The translations under genes were made by a program, and so were the position numbers. From NCBI GenBank assembly GCA_963920525.1, contig OY986436.1, positions 179,818,361 through 179,882,360 of the forward strand: a stretch of 64,000 nucleotides of DNA, in the 5' to 3' direction. This DNA is from Dichetophora obliterata. Lineage: Eukaryota > Arthropoda > Insecta > Diptera > Sciomyzidae. Below, one piece after another: positions 57,501 to 64,000 of the stretch (within the stretch, counting starts at the first letter, position 1; each line of letters begins with the position of its first letter). A model generated the notes under the pieces. That model had not been told where the DNA came from. It did no database searches and worked only from the letters and a program-made list of their open reading frames with translations.

Positions 57501-58076
57501 AAACCTTGCAAATTCCATTCGCCTATCTGTGAACGATCGGTCAAACTCTCGATAATGTTTATGTTAGCCGACAAGGGAATGTCTCGTTCGACAATCTCTT
57601 TTAGCCAACGATACTGTAAATCAGTACGGTATTCCTGATTAAATGGGCCAGTGTATGATAGAAAGGCTGTAAGCATTAATGTGTCGCCGACAAGTCGCTC
57701 AGTCTCACTTTTAAATTGTGCAATTTGTTCGGTCCAGCGTATTTTCTCGCCTGCTAACCCACCAATTAATGCTGTTGCAGCATCCATTTTGTCTTGACAC
57801 TTTTTAGCTTCTGCCAAAACTGCGTTCTTCTTGTTCATAGCCTCGACAAACTTAAGTTGAACATCTGCAAGCTCTGCTTCCTTCATAGCAAAAAGCTCCT
57901 CCGCTTCTTGCAGATCAGCCGATGCCTTTTGATACTTTGCTGCCTGTACAGCCAAGTTAGCCTTGAGTGGCAACACCTCCTTATTCACCTCGAAATACTT
58001 TGCCATAGCAATGGTCCATGACAGCAAACCAGCAACGTTGCCGCAAGCAATTTTTGCGGCTTCAAAGGTGTAAAGG
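45511..58076 (-). CDS. axonemal dynein heavy chain, outer-arm gamma (DNAH5/DNAH8) class, C-terminal exons
   Basis: Five exons: 58076-55204, 55138-54960, 46299-46084, 46025-45696 and 45636-45511. All have GT/AG borders and compatible phases, giving about 1240 residues to the TAA at 45511. The first exon begins after the microtubule-binding tip with the returning stalk coiled coil ([20 protein letters not shown] onward). It continues through AAA5 ([40 protein letters not shown]) and AAA6 ([40 protein letters not shown]). The C-terminal domain includes [13 protein letters not shown] and [20 protein letters not shown]. Small exons add [53 protein letters not shown] and the terminal [14 protein letters not shown]. 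Sequence details match DNAH8/DNAH5; the Drosophila counterparts are kl-3 (Y-linked) and CG9492, and I cannot choose between them. It would power outer dynein arms of sperm flagella and ciliated neurons. The N-terminal three quarters lie beyond the right edge. Confidence 0.93.
46613..46620 (+). promoter_or_regulatory. strong TATA-like box inside the dynein intron
   Basis: GGCGGTATATAAGTC is a near-ideal TATA box with GC-rich flanks, with an Inr-like TTCAGTG about 48 bp downstream. No gene follows within range. It may belong to a decayed TE or a non-coding transcript. Confidence 0.25.
47149..48975 (-). pseudogene. LINE RNase H and C-terminal relic
   Basis: On the minus strand, 48975-48770 resembles the start of an RNase H domain ([20 protein letters not shown], then [10 protein letters not shown]). 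Pieces near 47660-47610 read [12 protein letters not shown] (usual GNEKADELA). 47541-47149 carries the typical C-terminus: [12 protein letters not shown], then [20 protein letters not shown] and [14 protein letters not shown] sequence. This order is that of LOA/R1/jockey-superfamily LINEs. A mariner fragment (48225-48545) lies between the pieces. Many stops; non-functional. Confidence 0.65.
48225..48545 (+). pseudogene. mariner transposase fragment
   Basis: Reads [17 protein letters not shown] in one frame, then [20 protein letters not shown] and [20 protein letters not shown], then [20 protein letters not shown] and [11 protein letters not shown]. These are in the correct order for the N-terminal DNA-binding half of a mariner (mauritiana-like) transposase, with a deletion after HILHE (stop TAA). 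Catalytic residues are not reached; no TIRs found. Confidence 0.8.
49239..49913. mobile_element. 675 bp MITE with CAGCCCTATTCCAGAATCCG ends
   Basis: The left end CAGCCCTATTCCAGAATCCG and the right end, its exact complement (the TIR continues to GTC), are flanked by ATT on both sides (49236-49238 and 49914-49916). The subterminal regions repeat TCGTAGCGTA and TTCGGATT motifs in inverted order. The first eleven bases equal those of the MITE at 23676. Confidence 0.88.
50196..50439. mobile_element. 244 bp MITE with TAGGGTTTGTTCGGC ends
   Basis: TAGGGGTTTGTTCGGCATA on the left and the complement of TAGGGTTTGTTCGGCGCATA on the right. Both contain GCAATATTGC-like subterminal sequence. A TA at each end could be the target duplication if the TIR is read as starting at GGG. 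Confidence 0.7.
51273..51898. mobile_element. hAT-type MITE filled with palindromic tandem units
   Basis: Ends CATAGATGGGCACTTTGCAG and the complement of CATACATGGGCACACTGCAG, flanked by an exact 8 bp duplication ATAATTAG (51265-51272 and 51899-51906). The interior consists of repeated CAGTAAAAATTTATTTTTAC and TGGTAATGCAAATT-type units, themselves palindromic, with about 60 and 120 bp spacing. No coding capacity. CA ends plus an 8 bp duplication indicate hAT. Confidence 0.88.
52719..53679. mobile_element. short foldback element split by a MITE
   Basis: Removing the 863 bp insert (52738-53600) leaves a roughly 95 bp near-perfect hairpin. Its arms start AGGGT(C/T)GCCACCTAATAA, continue through ATGTCTTTTCAAGAGTTTAA, and enclose a loop of about 11 bp. 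The outer flanks also carry TTTCAAAATTTT-type inverted sequence. Confidence 0.75.
52738..53600. mobile_element. 863 bp MITE, CAG ends, AAT duplication
   Basis: Left end CAGTGTTGTTGTGGAAATCG, right end complementary to CAGGGTTGTTGAGAAATCCG, flanked by AAT (52735-52737 and 53601-53603). The borders are confirmed by the hairpin it interrupts. Subterminal GGAATCGGTTTTGATTCCG-like palindromes occur. No convincing coding sequence. Confidence 0.8.
53680..54115. repeat. clustered AGGTGGCAACCCT repeat units
   Basis: Diverged units containing AGGTGGCAACCCTA(T/A)CC and ATCTTGAATTTTAAAATTCT recur at about 53797, 53911, 53937 and 54049. They share the phrase with the hairpin element at 52719-53679. This is an old, repeatedly inserted or duplicated small element. 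Confidence 0.65.
54690..54835 (+). pseudogene. LINE C-terminal tail fragment
   Basis: The frame containing [20 protein letters not shown] then [13 protein letters not shown] resembles the KWIGHTLR...D...L.WNP.G tail found at the C-terminus of many endonuclease/reverse transcriptase LINE proteins. It is short and the rest of the element is absent. Medium to low certainty. Confidence 0.45.
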
Positions 58077-58638
58077 CTAGAAAAATAAAAAGATTCATGG
58101 GAAAAATCTAACACATTTGTAGTAAAAGCGAGGGAGTTGGCACAATAAAATCGTTATTAGGTAAAGAAGGCAAATGGCGTTTCTACCATAAAGGTTTCAT
58201 TTATTTTTTAATTGTAGAAAATAATTGATTTTTAGATGGTTTTAAATAACAAGTGCATTCTTTAATTAAATTAATTGAGTTGAAGTGTCAACTTTACAGC
58301 TTTGTGCTGAAAAAAAAGGTTTTGTCAAGAAAGGATTCAAACTCGAAATATGATTGCATAAAAATGGATTGATCAGATGAAATAAAAAACTTATTTATAT
58401 CCTACAGTAGACATTAAGATGCACTGGATAGAATCTTCCGCGCCAATAACCGAAGCATTGTGAACTTGATAACGAATTGAAAGAATCGAGAAGCTGTTGC
58501 ATTTTTAATGTTATCAAGATCAGTAAATTATGGCAGATGAAGCCACATTCCATCTCAAGAAACTTATACTTTAGAGTCTTACAAGCAAAACTATTATGGA
58601 AATCGCTATGAGGACTATTCACATAATATAATAATAAA

Positions 58639-58843
58639 CTGGTCATTTCAGCCCTTGGAAGGACTTTGGCCTAGCTTCTATTATATTATTAAATGTTTGA
58701 TCACAAATGACGGAGAACCGAGAACTGGACCTACGTGTTTTATGTCGCCTCCGAACGGCTTATGTTCTCAAGAAGCTTTACGTGGCAATTTGTATAGAGG
58801 CAATAGGGGCCACGCACTCTACCCACTAGGCTACGGCCGCCAT
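58639..58843 (-). repeat. tRNA-derived SINE, uninterrupted copy
   Basis: Minus-strand head GGCGGCCGTAGCCTAGTGGG then TAGAGTGCGTGGCC is a clear box A with tRNA-like 5' arm. The 3' tail ends CCAAGGGCTGAAATGACC. It aligns to the split copy at 18913-19563 over both halves. Box B is degraded or deleted here. Confidence 0.75.
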
Positions 58844-59205
58844 TATTCACATAGCCACTAAAATATGTGGATCCAAAGTAGAGAGCTTCTCAGAGGCTGA
58901 ACTAAGCATGAGCTGACACTGAGTTGGCGCCATCCATATGTTTTCATTGCCGTCAAAGTTTCAGTCAATCTATTTTTGGAAGCACAGGTTATAATAATCA
59001 TACCCTACTTTCAACACGGTAAAACAATCAACAAACAATATTGCTGTGTTTACTGGATCGATTTTAAGCCGAAGTCGAAGCAAAACTTCCGTATAGTGAG
59101 AGGAAACAAAATGTTGTTTCACCTTGACTAGGGGTGGGCAAAGTCACCCATACGAGTTTTCTGCTTGCCCGCAGTTGGCTTCATGAGCGAAAGCATAGTA
59201 TAACT

Positions 59206-59910
59206 AGACAAGGTAGTGTTAGGGCTGAATGTGCTGTCTTTCAAAGTGACCATAACAGTCAAACACAGCTATTTGCTATTTTTGCATATTTTTGCTTTCT
59301 CCTTGCATTCTAATTGGTTGCAGATTTTGTATGAGCTGTCAACTTCGTTTTGACAGTTTCGGTCACTGGCTCTCCGCCCTTACACTACCTTGTCTACATT
59401 GGCGTCGGAAGCGGGGGGAAAGGTGGGCAATTTCCCCCCACTTTTTTAGCTAGATAAACAATTTAAAAGGAAAAGTTATTCAAAATATCAGTTTTTTTAC
59501 AACGATAATATTTTTGTATTATATATTTTCCTCTTCTTTCTCTCTTCTTCATGTTTCATGTGAAGAAATTTTGGTGAACTTTTTTTGCACCACCATTTGT
59601 ACTGCCCCCCCATTTGTACTGCCCCCCCAGATGAAATTCGCTTCCGACGCGCTTGCTTGTCTAATTTAGCATGCACAAAGAGAATGAGAAAGAGCATAAG
59701 AAAAAAGTCATCTAGATCATAGCCCTCTTAGGGCTGAATGTGCTCTCTTTCTTAGTGACTATAACTGTCAAACTCAACCATTTTGGTATTTTTTCCAATT
59801 TTTGCTTTCATATTGCATTCTCATTGGTTGCATATTTTGTATGAAATGTCAACTTCGTTTTGACAATTTCGGTCACCGGCTCTCCGACCTAACACTACCT
59901 TGTCTAATTT
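59206..59910. mobile_element. pair of related MITEs with GACAAGGTAGTGTTAGG ends
   Basis: The first copy begins (TA)GACAAGGTAGTGTTAGGG near 59206 and ends in the complement, CTTACACTACCTTGTC(TA), at about 59396. The second copy, 59727-59910, shares GGGCTGAATGTGCT, ATTGGTTGCA and GTCAACTTCGTTTTGACA but lacks the left end. A hAT MITE is inserted at the TA-flanked right end of the first copy. TA flanks suggest a mariner-type MITE. Confidence 0.7.
59397..59655. mobile_element. hAT MITE derived from the 9516-16960 family
   Basis: The 259 bp element starts CATTGGCGTCGGAAGCGGGG and ends GCTTCCGACGCGCTTG, flanked by an exact 8 bp duplication CTTGTCTA (59389-59396 and 59656-59663). Its left 155 bp match 9516-9685 and its right 105 bp match 16852-16960, with the two parts joined at a shared CAT, so it is an internal deletion derivative of the larger hAT. 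Confidence 0.93.
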
Positions 59911-61142
59911 TACCATGATTTAGATCAAGAGCGTGAGAGTGTGCTTTACGAAAGCCATAATTGCACTCATTAATGTGTACAATGTTACCACATTTTCATT
60001 ATTAAATAAATTATGAATATTAGCTCAATATCTTATAATTGACAGTTTGTGGGTAACATCAAATCGAGTTTAATAATATTGTGGTTTTAAAATTGTTTTT
60101 TTAACTTCTTCAACATTAATAATTTTTCTTCAAGTAAAACCACGATACCACAATAAATTTTTCTGCGCAAGAAAAATTGGATGGTCACCAATAGATAGCA
60201 GACAGTATGTATATTAAGGTAGCTCGAAATTTTTTTCACCAAATCCTTTTTTAATAGTTGAAATATGTTGTCTTTTTAGTTCATGAAGATAAATATAAAA
60301 TATTTTTGATTTATTTTTAGTGTAAGACACCGCGTTTTGCTTCGCAAGTTAGAAATATGCTTCTAATAGTCTTCCTCTTCATTCTTGTTACTCCTTGTGG
60401 AGTTTAAGTCGGCAAAACTATTATAAGAATATACTGATGATAAATTAAAAGAATATAAATTAACGTAAATAATACTTAAAATTTTTAATTTATAAATTTT
60501 TATACCTCTCAACGGTTTGTAGACGTTTAAGGCTTTATGTTAGGGGATATCTTATAGACAAGTACTACTTCGTTATTTTTACAAGTCCAGTCACGATGTA
60601 AGACTTTTGTTTTCTGTAATTGGTATCATTTTCTAAGTACATTATTTAAATAAAAAACTTACTTGGTTACATAAAAATTTAATTAACACACTAATAATTC
60701 GTTGAAAATAAGAGAGAGGCACGTTTGGGGGCATTAGAAAAAGAGAGCAGTCTTAAATGCATCTACCTTCACTAGTTCTACCATGGTTACAGTTCTGTTT
60801 TTACGCTTGAAGACATCAGTGCACTAGTAAAATTAAATTGTTCGGTGTGAATTATTAAATTGTGCTTGTTACTGTGTCGATAAACTAAAATTGATTTCCA
60901 ATGGCAACTAGACAAAGTTGTAAGTGTCCCATATTCGGTAGTATTGGAGATATTAAAGAAAATGTGTTGCCGACATACGAAGATGCAATCAAATTGTATG
61001 AGTGGACACGATTTCAACTGAAAACGAGTAGAAATACTAAGAAGGATCCAGATTTTTTGGAAGTTGCTGAAAAAAATCTTCCCTTCCAACGGTCTCACAT
61101 ACGAGGGTCATTCAGTTGTTAAAGCCTTTAATTTTAATTTTT

Positions 61143-61783
61143 CAGGAACCTTTAATTTTATGCATCGTCTAAACGATATCGTTTTGCTTGCTTCATGTAT
61201 GGCAAACAACTGTCAAATGGTATGTCGAAACGATTGCTTGGCGCGATAGCTAATTTGGTATCGTTTGGCTATTTTTCTGGTTTGGGTAGCTAATTTGGTA
61301 TCGTTTGGCTATTTTTCTGGTTGAAAATAATAAAAATAATTTTAAAGTCTTTTGGGCGCTACTTTGTTAAAGTGGTCCTTAACAAATAGATGGAATGTCG
61401 TTCCTGCACTATGTTTGCGACGTAATTGTGGCCCAGCTGCGGATGTTCATCAATAAAGTGTAGCAATATTTCCATTAACTTAGGTGTCGCTGCCGAATAA
61501 TATACTTTCAAAACATTATCATCAAAATAACTTATTAAATATTCTTAAATTTTATCTTAAATTTTCATTTTTGAAGCAAACAAATCCAAAAACAAATGCT
61601 ACACAAAAATAAATATCACTTTTGGCACTGAATATATGTTTTGCAGAGCCTTTCAAACTGTAGAAAACACAACGATAGACGAGACGATAGCGATGGACTT
61701 ATATGAAGCAAACTAAGAACGATATCGTCGGATAGCATCGTTCAAACGATAGTCGTTTTAAAAGTTACGTGATGAGAGCCCTG
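61143..61783. mobile_element. insertion with CAGG ends and ATCGTCTAAACGATATCG arms
   Basis: The left part CAGGAACCTTTAATTTTATG ... TCTAAACGATATCG and the inverted right part (complement of CAGGGCTCTCATCACG ... CGACTATCGTTTGAACGATG) bracket about 640 bp that split the preceding coding relic. Inside lies a 40 bp tandem duplication (61247 and 61287) and, on the minus strand, a short frame TPKLMEILLHFIDEHPQLGH that resembles a regulatory/Myb-type N-terminus. Ends and target duplication are not exact. Confidence 0.5.
61247..61324. repeat. 40 bp tandem duplication
   Basis: TAGCTAATTTGGTATCGTTT recurs exactly with 40 bp spacing. Confidence 0.9.
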
Positions 61784-62322
61784 ATTTGAGCAATGCCCAA
61801 TATCTAGCAGAGTGTGAAACCAAACAACCAGACTTTAAGTTAGCTTCTAGTGACTCTGAAAGCACCACCACTAGTAAGCTTAACTTACCAACCACATCTA
61901 AATCAGAGAAGAAAATCAAGACAGCACAAAATTTTCCTACTGTGGCAAGAACCTGTGACCGTTACGGTATTTCTGACAGGGCAGTTGCTGCGATTGTTTC
62001 ATCGGTGTTGCACGATATATCTTCAGATATTCTGTTCTGGGCATATCGATCCAATCTGATCTTCGTTGGAATGATCATATTTTCGATGTGTCGAAAGTAA
62101 ACATGCAATAACAATAGAGTTCAGCTACTACAGCTTTTTCACACTTTCTCCGCAATAGATCATTTTAAGAACCAATCCAATATCATTGAAATAACTCAAA
62201 GATATCGATAAAAGTGGTCCAATAAAAAACCAAAAGGGAGAAAAATTTACCCACCATAATATGGGTTGGGCTCAGGGACAACACAAGACATAACAACTAA
62301 CCATGCGTTTACATAGATCTAA

Positions 62323-64000
62323 TCATACATTAGTTTTCAATCTACTTTTGAGTTGACCTTTCGACAAGTTAACATCAAACACGTTACAGTTGTTAACATA
62401 GGTACTCATGCGATTTAATGGAGCAGTTAACATATAATTTGTTCTACTAAATGGTAAATAAATCAAGTTGTTAGAGTTTCTACTGCTTCTACGGTTAGTG
62501 TTAAAATTTATAAGAGAAAGAAGCTTTGGAGAGTCGAATACACCAGTAATGAGTTGGTGTAAGTAGACGATATCAGCAGATTTTCTTCTCTCACTTAAAG
62601 ATTGCATTTTTAATAATTTCAAACGATCCTCATATGGAGGAAGGTTAAATGTGTCAGTTCCACTCAAGCCTCTTAGAGCAAACCGAACAAAACGTTTTTG
62701 AATTCTTTCTATACGATCAACATGCACATTGTAATGTGGGGACCATACTTGACTTGCGTACTCCAAGTGAGGACGCACGATTGAATAATACAGAGTTGTA
62801 GTTGTTATTAAGCTATCAAACTCTTTGGCCCACCGTTTTATAAAACCAAGCATAGAAGACGCTTTTTTACAAATTGTATCAATATGCATGTTAAACGACA
62901 ATTTAGAATCCATGCATATACCAAGGTCTTTGACGGTAGTTACACGACTTAAAGCAGTATCTTTAATTTTGTAATCAAAAATAAAATTGTTCCTTTTACG
63001 CGAAAAGGTCATAGTTTGGCATTTATCTGGATTTAAAAACATGTTATTTTTAGAACACCAAACCTCAAAGGAGTTCAAGTCTGACTGGAGCAGGTCTGAA
63101 TTGTCATTAGAATCAATTGTTCTGTATATTTTCATATCATCTGCATAAATAAGCAAATGAGAGTGTTTAATGACGTGGGTAACATCATTAATTGCCAAAA
63201 TAAACAGAAGTGGGCCCAGGTGGCTTCCTTGAGGAACACCCGATTCTGCAACAAATTCAGAAGACAACACGCCTCGGAACCGTATTTGATAAGATCGCTC
63301 CATCAAATACGATTTGATCCAGTTTACAAAATATTGTGGAAATCCCATTAATTTAAGTTTAAATAAAATTAGATTATGTGGTAATTTATCAAAAGCTTTG
63401 CTAAAATCAGTGTAAATACAATCGACCTGGCTACCAGAATCAATAGATTTTAAGCAGAATGTAGTGAAATCAAGGAGATTAGACACAGTGGATCTGCCAG
63501 TAACAAAACCATGCTGACGAGTTGTCATGACTTGTCCACAGTGAATTTTCACTCGATCGTACACTATTCGCTCAAAAAGTTTAGGAATCGAAGACAATTT
63601 AGCGATAGGCCTATAATTAGTGACGTCGTTCCTGCAACCTTTTTTGTAAATAGGACTGATATAAGATTTTTTCCAAAAAAGAGGAAAATTACTTTCATTA
63701 ATTGATTTATTAAAAAGTAACGAGAGAGGCTGACACAAAACGGAGCCGCATAGTTTTAACACTGCGGCAGGAATTCCATCTGGTCCAGCGCTAAAATCCT
63801 CATCGATTGATTCAATATACTTAAAAATATCCTCTGAGGTAAAAGATATATGCCCCAAAGAAACTCTGGATGCGTTGTTCATATAATCAAAATACGCTAA
63901 ATCAGGATTAAAAGAATCTGAACAGAATGATTCTTTAAAAAGATTGGCAAATAAGCCACAAATAATGGTGGAATTGTCAGTAAATCCATCCTGAAATTTG
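62323..64000 (-). CDS. jockey/CR1-like LINE reverse transcriptase, 5' end beyond window
   Basis: An open frame of about 559 codons runs from the right edge to the stop at 62323. It contains reverse transcriptase blocks in order: GPDGIPAAVLK, LFWKKSYISPIYKKG, NYRPIAKLSSIPKLFERIVY, QHGFVTGRSTVSNLL, YTDFSKAFDKLPH, GVPQGSHLGPLLFILAIND, the catalytic LLIYADDMKIY, and LGICMDSKLSFNMH. The C-terminal part (ASQVWSPHYNVHVDRIERIQ, then RLKLLKMQSLSERRK) is the usual tail of jockey/CR1-type LINEs. No RNase H is present. The endonuclease should lie to the right. No internal stop is visible, so the copy may be young. It sits antisense-neutral inside the dynein intron (same strand as the gene). Confidence 0.88.
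   Translation of the reverse strand, partial: KFQDGFTDNSTIICGLFANLFKESFCSDSFNPDLAYFDYMNNASRVSLGHISFTSEDIFKYIESIDEDFSAGPDGIPAAVLKLCGSVLCQPLSLLFNKSINESNFPLFWKKSYISPIYKKGCRNDVTNYRPIAKLSSIPKLFERIVYDRVKIHCGQVMTTRQHGFVTGRSTVSNLLDFTTFCLKSIDSGSQVDCIYTDFSKAFDKLPHNLILFKLKLMGFPQYFVNWIKSYLMERSYQIRFRGVLSSEFVAESGVPQGSHLGPLLFILAINDVTHVIKHSHLLIYADDMKIYRTIDSNDNSDLLQSDLNSFEVWCSKNNMFLNPDKCQTMTFSRKRNNFIFDYKIKDTALSRVTTVKDLGICMDSKLSFNMHIDTICKKASSMLGFIKRWAKEFDSLITTTTLYYSIVRPHLEYASQVWSPHYNVHVDRIERIQKRFVRFALRGLSGTDTFNLPPYEDRLKLLKMQSLSERRKSADIVYLHQLITGVFDSPKLLSLINFNTNRRSSRNSNNLIYLPFSRTNYMLTAPLNRMSTYVNNCNVFDVNLSKGQLKSRLKTNV

Larger units (their letters stand above)
60901..62100 (+). pseudogene. unclassified repeat-associated protein, interrupted
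   Basis: ATG 60901 opens a frame with CPIFGSIGDIKENVLPTYED then AIKLYEWTRFQL and a DPDFLEVAEK block. After an inserted segment, 61771-62080 continues with LSNAQYLAECETKQPDFKLA, then KTAQNFPTVARTCDRYGISD and RAVAAIVSSVLHDI. The second block resembles a motif (..CDR.G.SDRA.A.IA..VL.D.G) that I recall from repetitive, functionally uncharacterised arthropod and hydrozoan proteins, probably TE-encoded. That link is from memory and not verified. No catalytic motif is visible. Confidence 0.4.
58077..64000 (-). other. dynein intron (or end of the visible gene), extends off the right edge
   Basis: The acceptor TTTTTCTAG at 58077-58085 precedes the largest dynein exon. No upstream dynein exon (stalk base, AAA4 or earlier) was recognised before 64000, so the preceding intron is at least 5.9 kb. 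It contains a SINE, MITEs, an unclassified coding relic and a LINE. Stretches 58100-58630 and 59911-60780 hold nothing I can identify. Confidence 0.7.

Noticed and set aside
55385..58021. Several plus-strand frames of 60-90 residues
   Set aside because: They are antisense shadows of the dynein coding exon.
59000..64000. Further upstream dynein exons
   Set aside because: I scanned the minus strand for stalk, AAA4 and Walker motifs and saw none; the open frames there belong to TE relics.

Overview
The window is AT-rich nuclear DNA of a higher dipteran fly. The evidence is the two host genes, short introns of about 58-70 bp with GTAAGT donors beside multi-kilobase introns, and a dense fly-type transposable element (TE) load: Helitron heads of the form TCTATATATATAAAA, RTE and jockey-like LINEs, mariner/Tc1, hAT, piggyBac and Harbinger-type elements. 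The species cannot be fixed from the sequence alone.

Two host genes are supported, and they converge tail to tail. Derlin-1 (Der-1; 41877-45175, +, four coding exons, about 250 aa) is the rhomboid-like ER membrane protein of ER-associated degradation. The last five coding exons of an axonemal outer-arm dynein heavy chain of the DNAH5/DNAH8 (gamma) class lie at 45511-58076 on the minus strand and encode about 1240 C-terminal residues (distal stalk, AAA5, AAA6 and C-terminal domain). The stop codons are 335 bp apart and the predicted polyadenylation signals interleave, so the 3' ends probably overlap. The dynein gene has an 8.66 kb intron (46300-54959) and a further intron running off the right edge (58077 to beyond 64000). 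Both are full of TE insertions.

The rest is mostly mobile DNA. 1-8870: single-copy-looking DNA, two long foldback elements (1971-2771 and 4153-5099), a 60 bp minisatellite, a decayed RTE piece, a tRNA-derived SINE and hAT relics. 8874-17880: a four-layer nest, in which a full-length RTE LINE (12759-16011) sits in a Helitron-like element (11015-16691), inside a hAT transposon (9516-16960), inside an older tandem-repeat element. The RTE and hAT are delimited by intact target-site duplications. 18100-24650: miniature inverted-repeat elements (MITEs), an interrupted SINE, a DD37E mariner inside a foldback element, and a piggyBac relic cut by a MITE. 24640-26240: apparently unique non-coding DNA. 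26340-33000: a diverged direct repeat, a nearly intact DD37D (maT) mariner, a MITE within a MITE, and a Harbinger derivative carrying a Myb/SANT reading frame. 33000-41800: sparse relics and hairpins, then the Der-1 upstream region. 58077-64000: SINE, a hAT MITE derived from the family at 9516, an unclassified repeat-associated coding relic, and a jockey/CR1-like LINE open to the right edge.

No rRNA, tRNA gene, CRISPR array or bacterial feature was seen. The biology worth following is the insertion stratigraphy, several MITE families with clean terminal inverted repeats and target-site duplications, long hairpins that could feed small RNAs, and the convergent Der-1/dynein gene pair.
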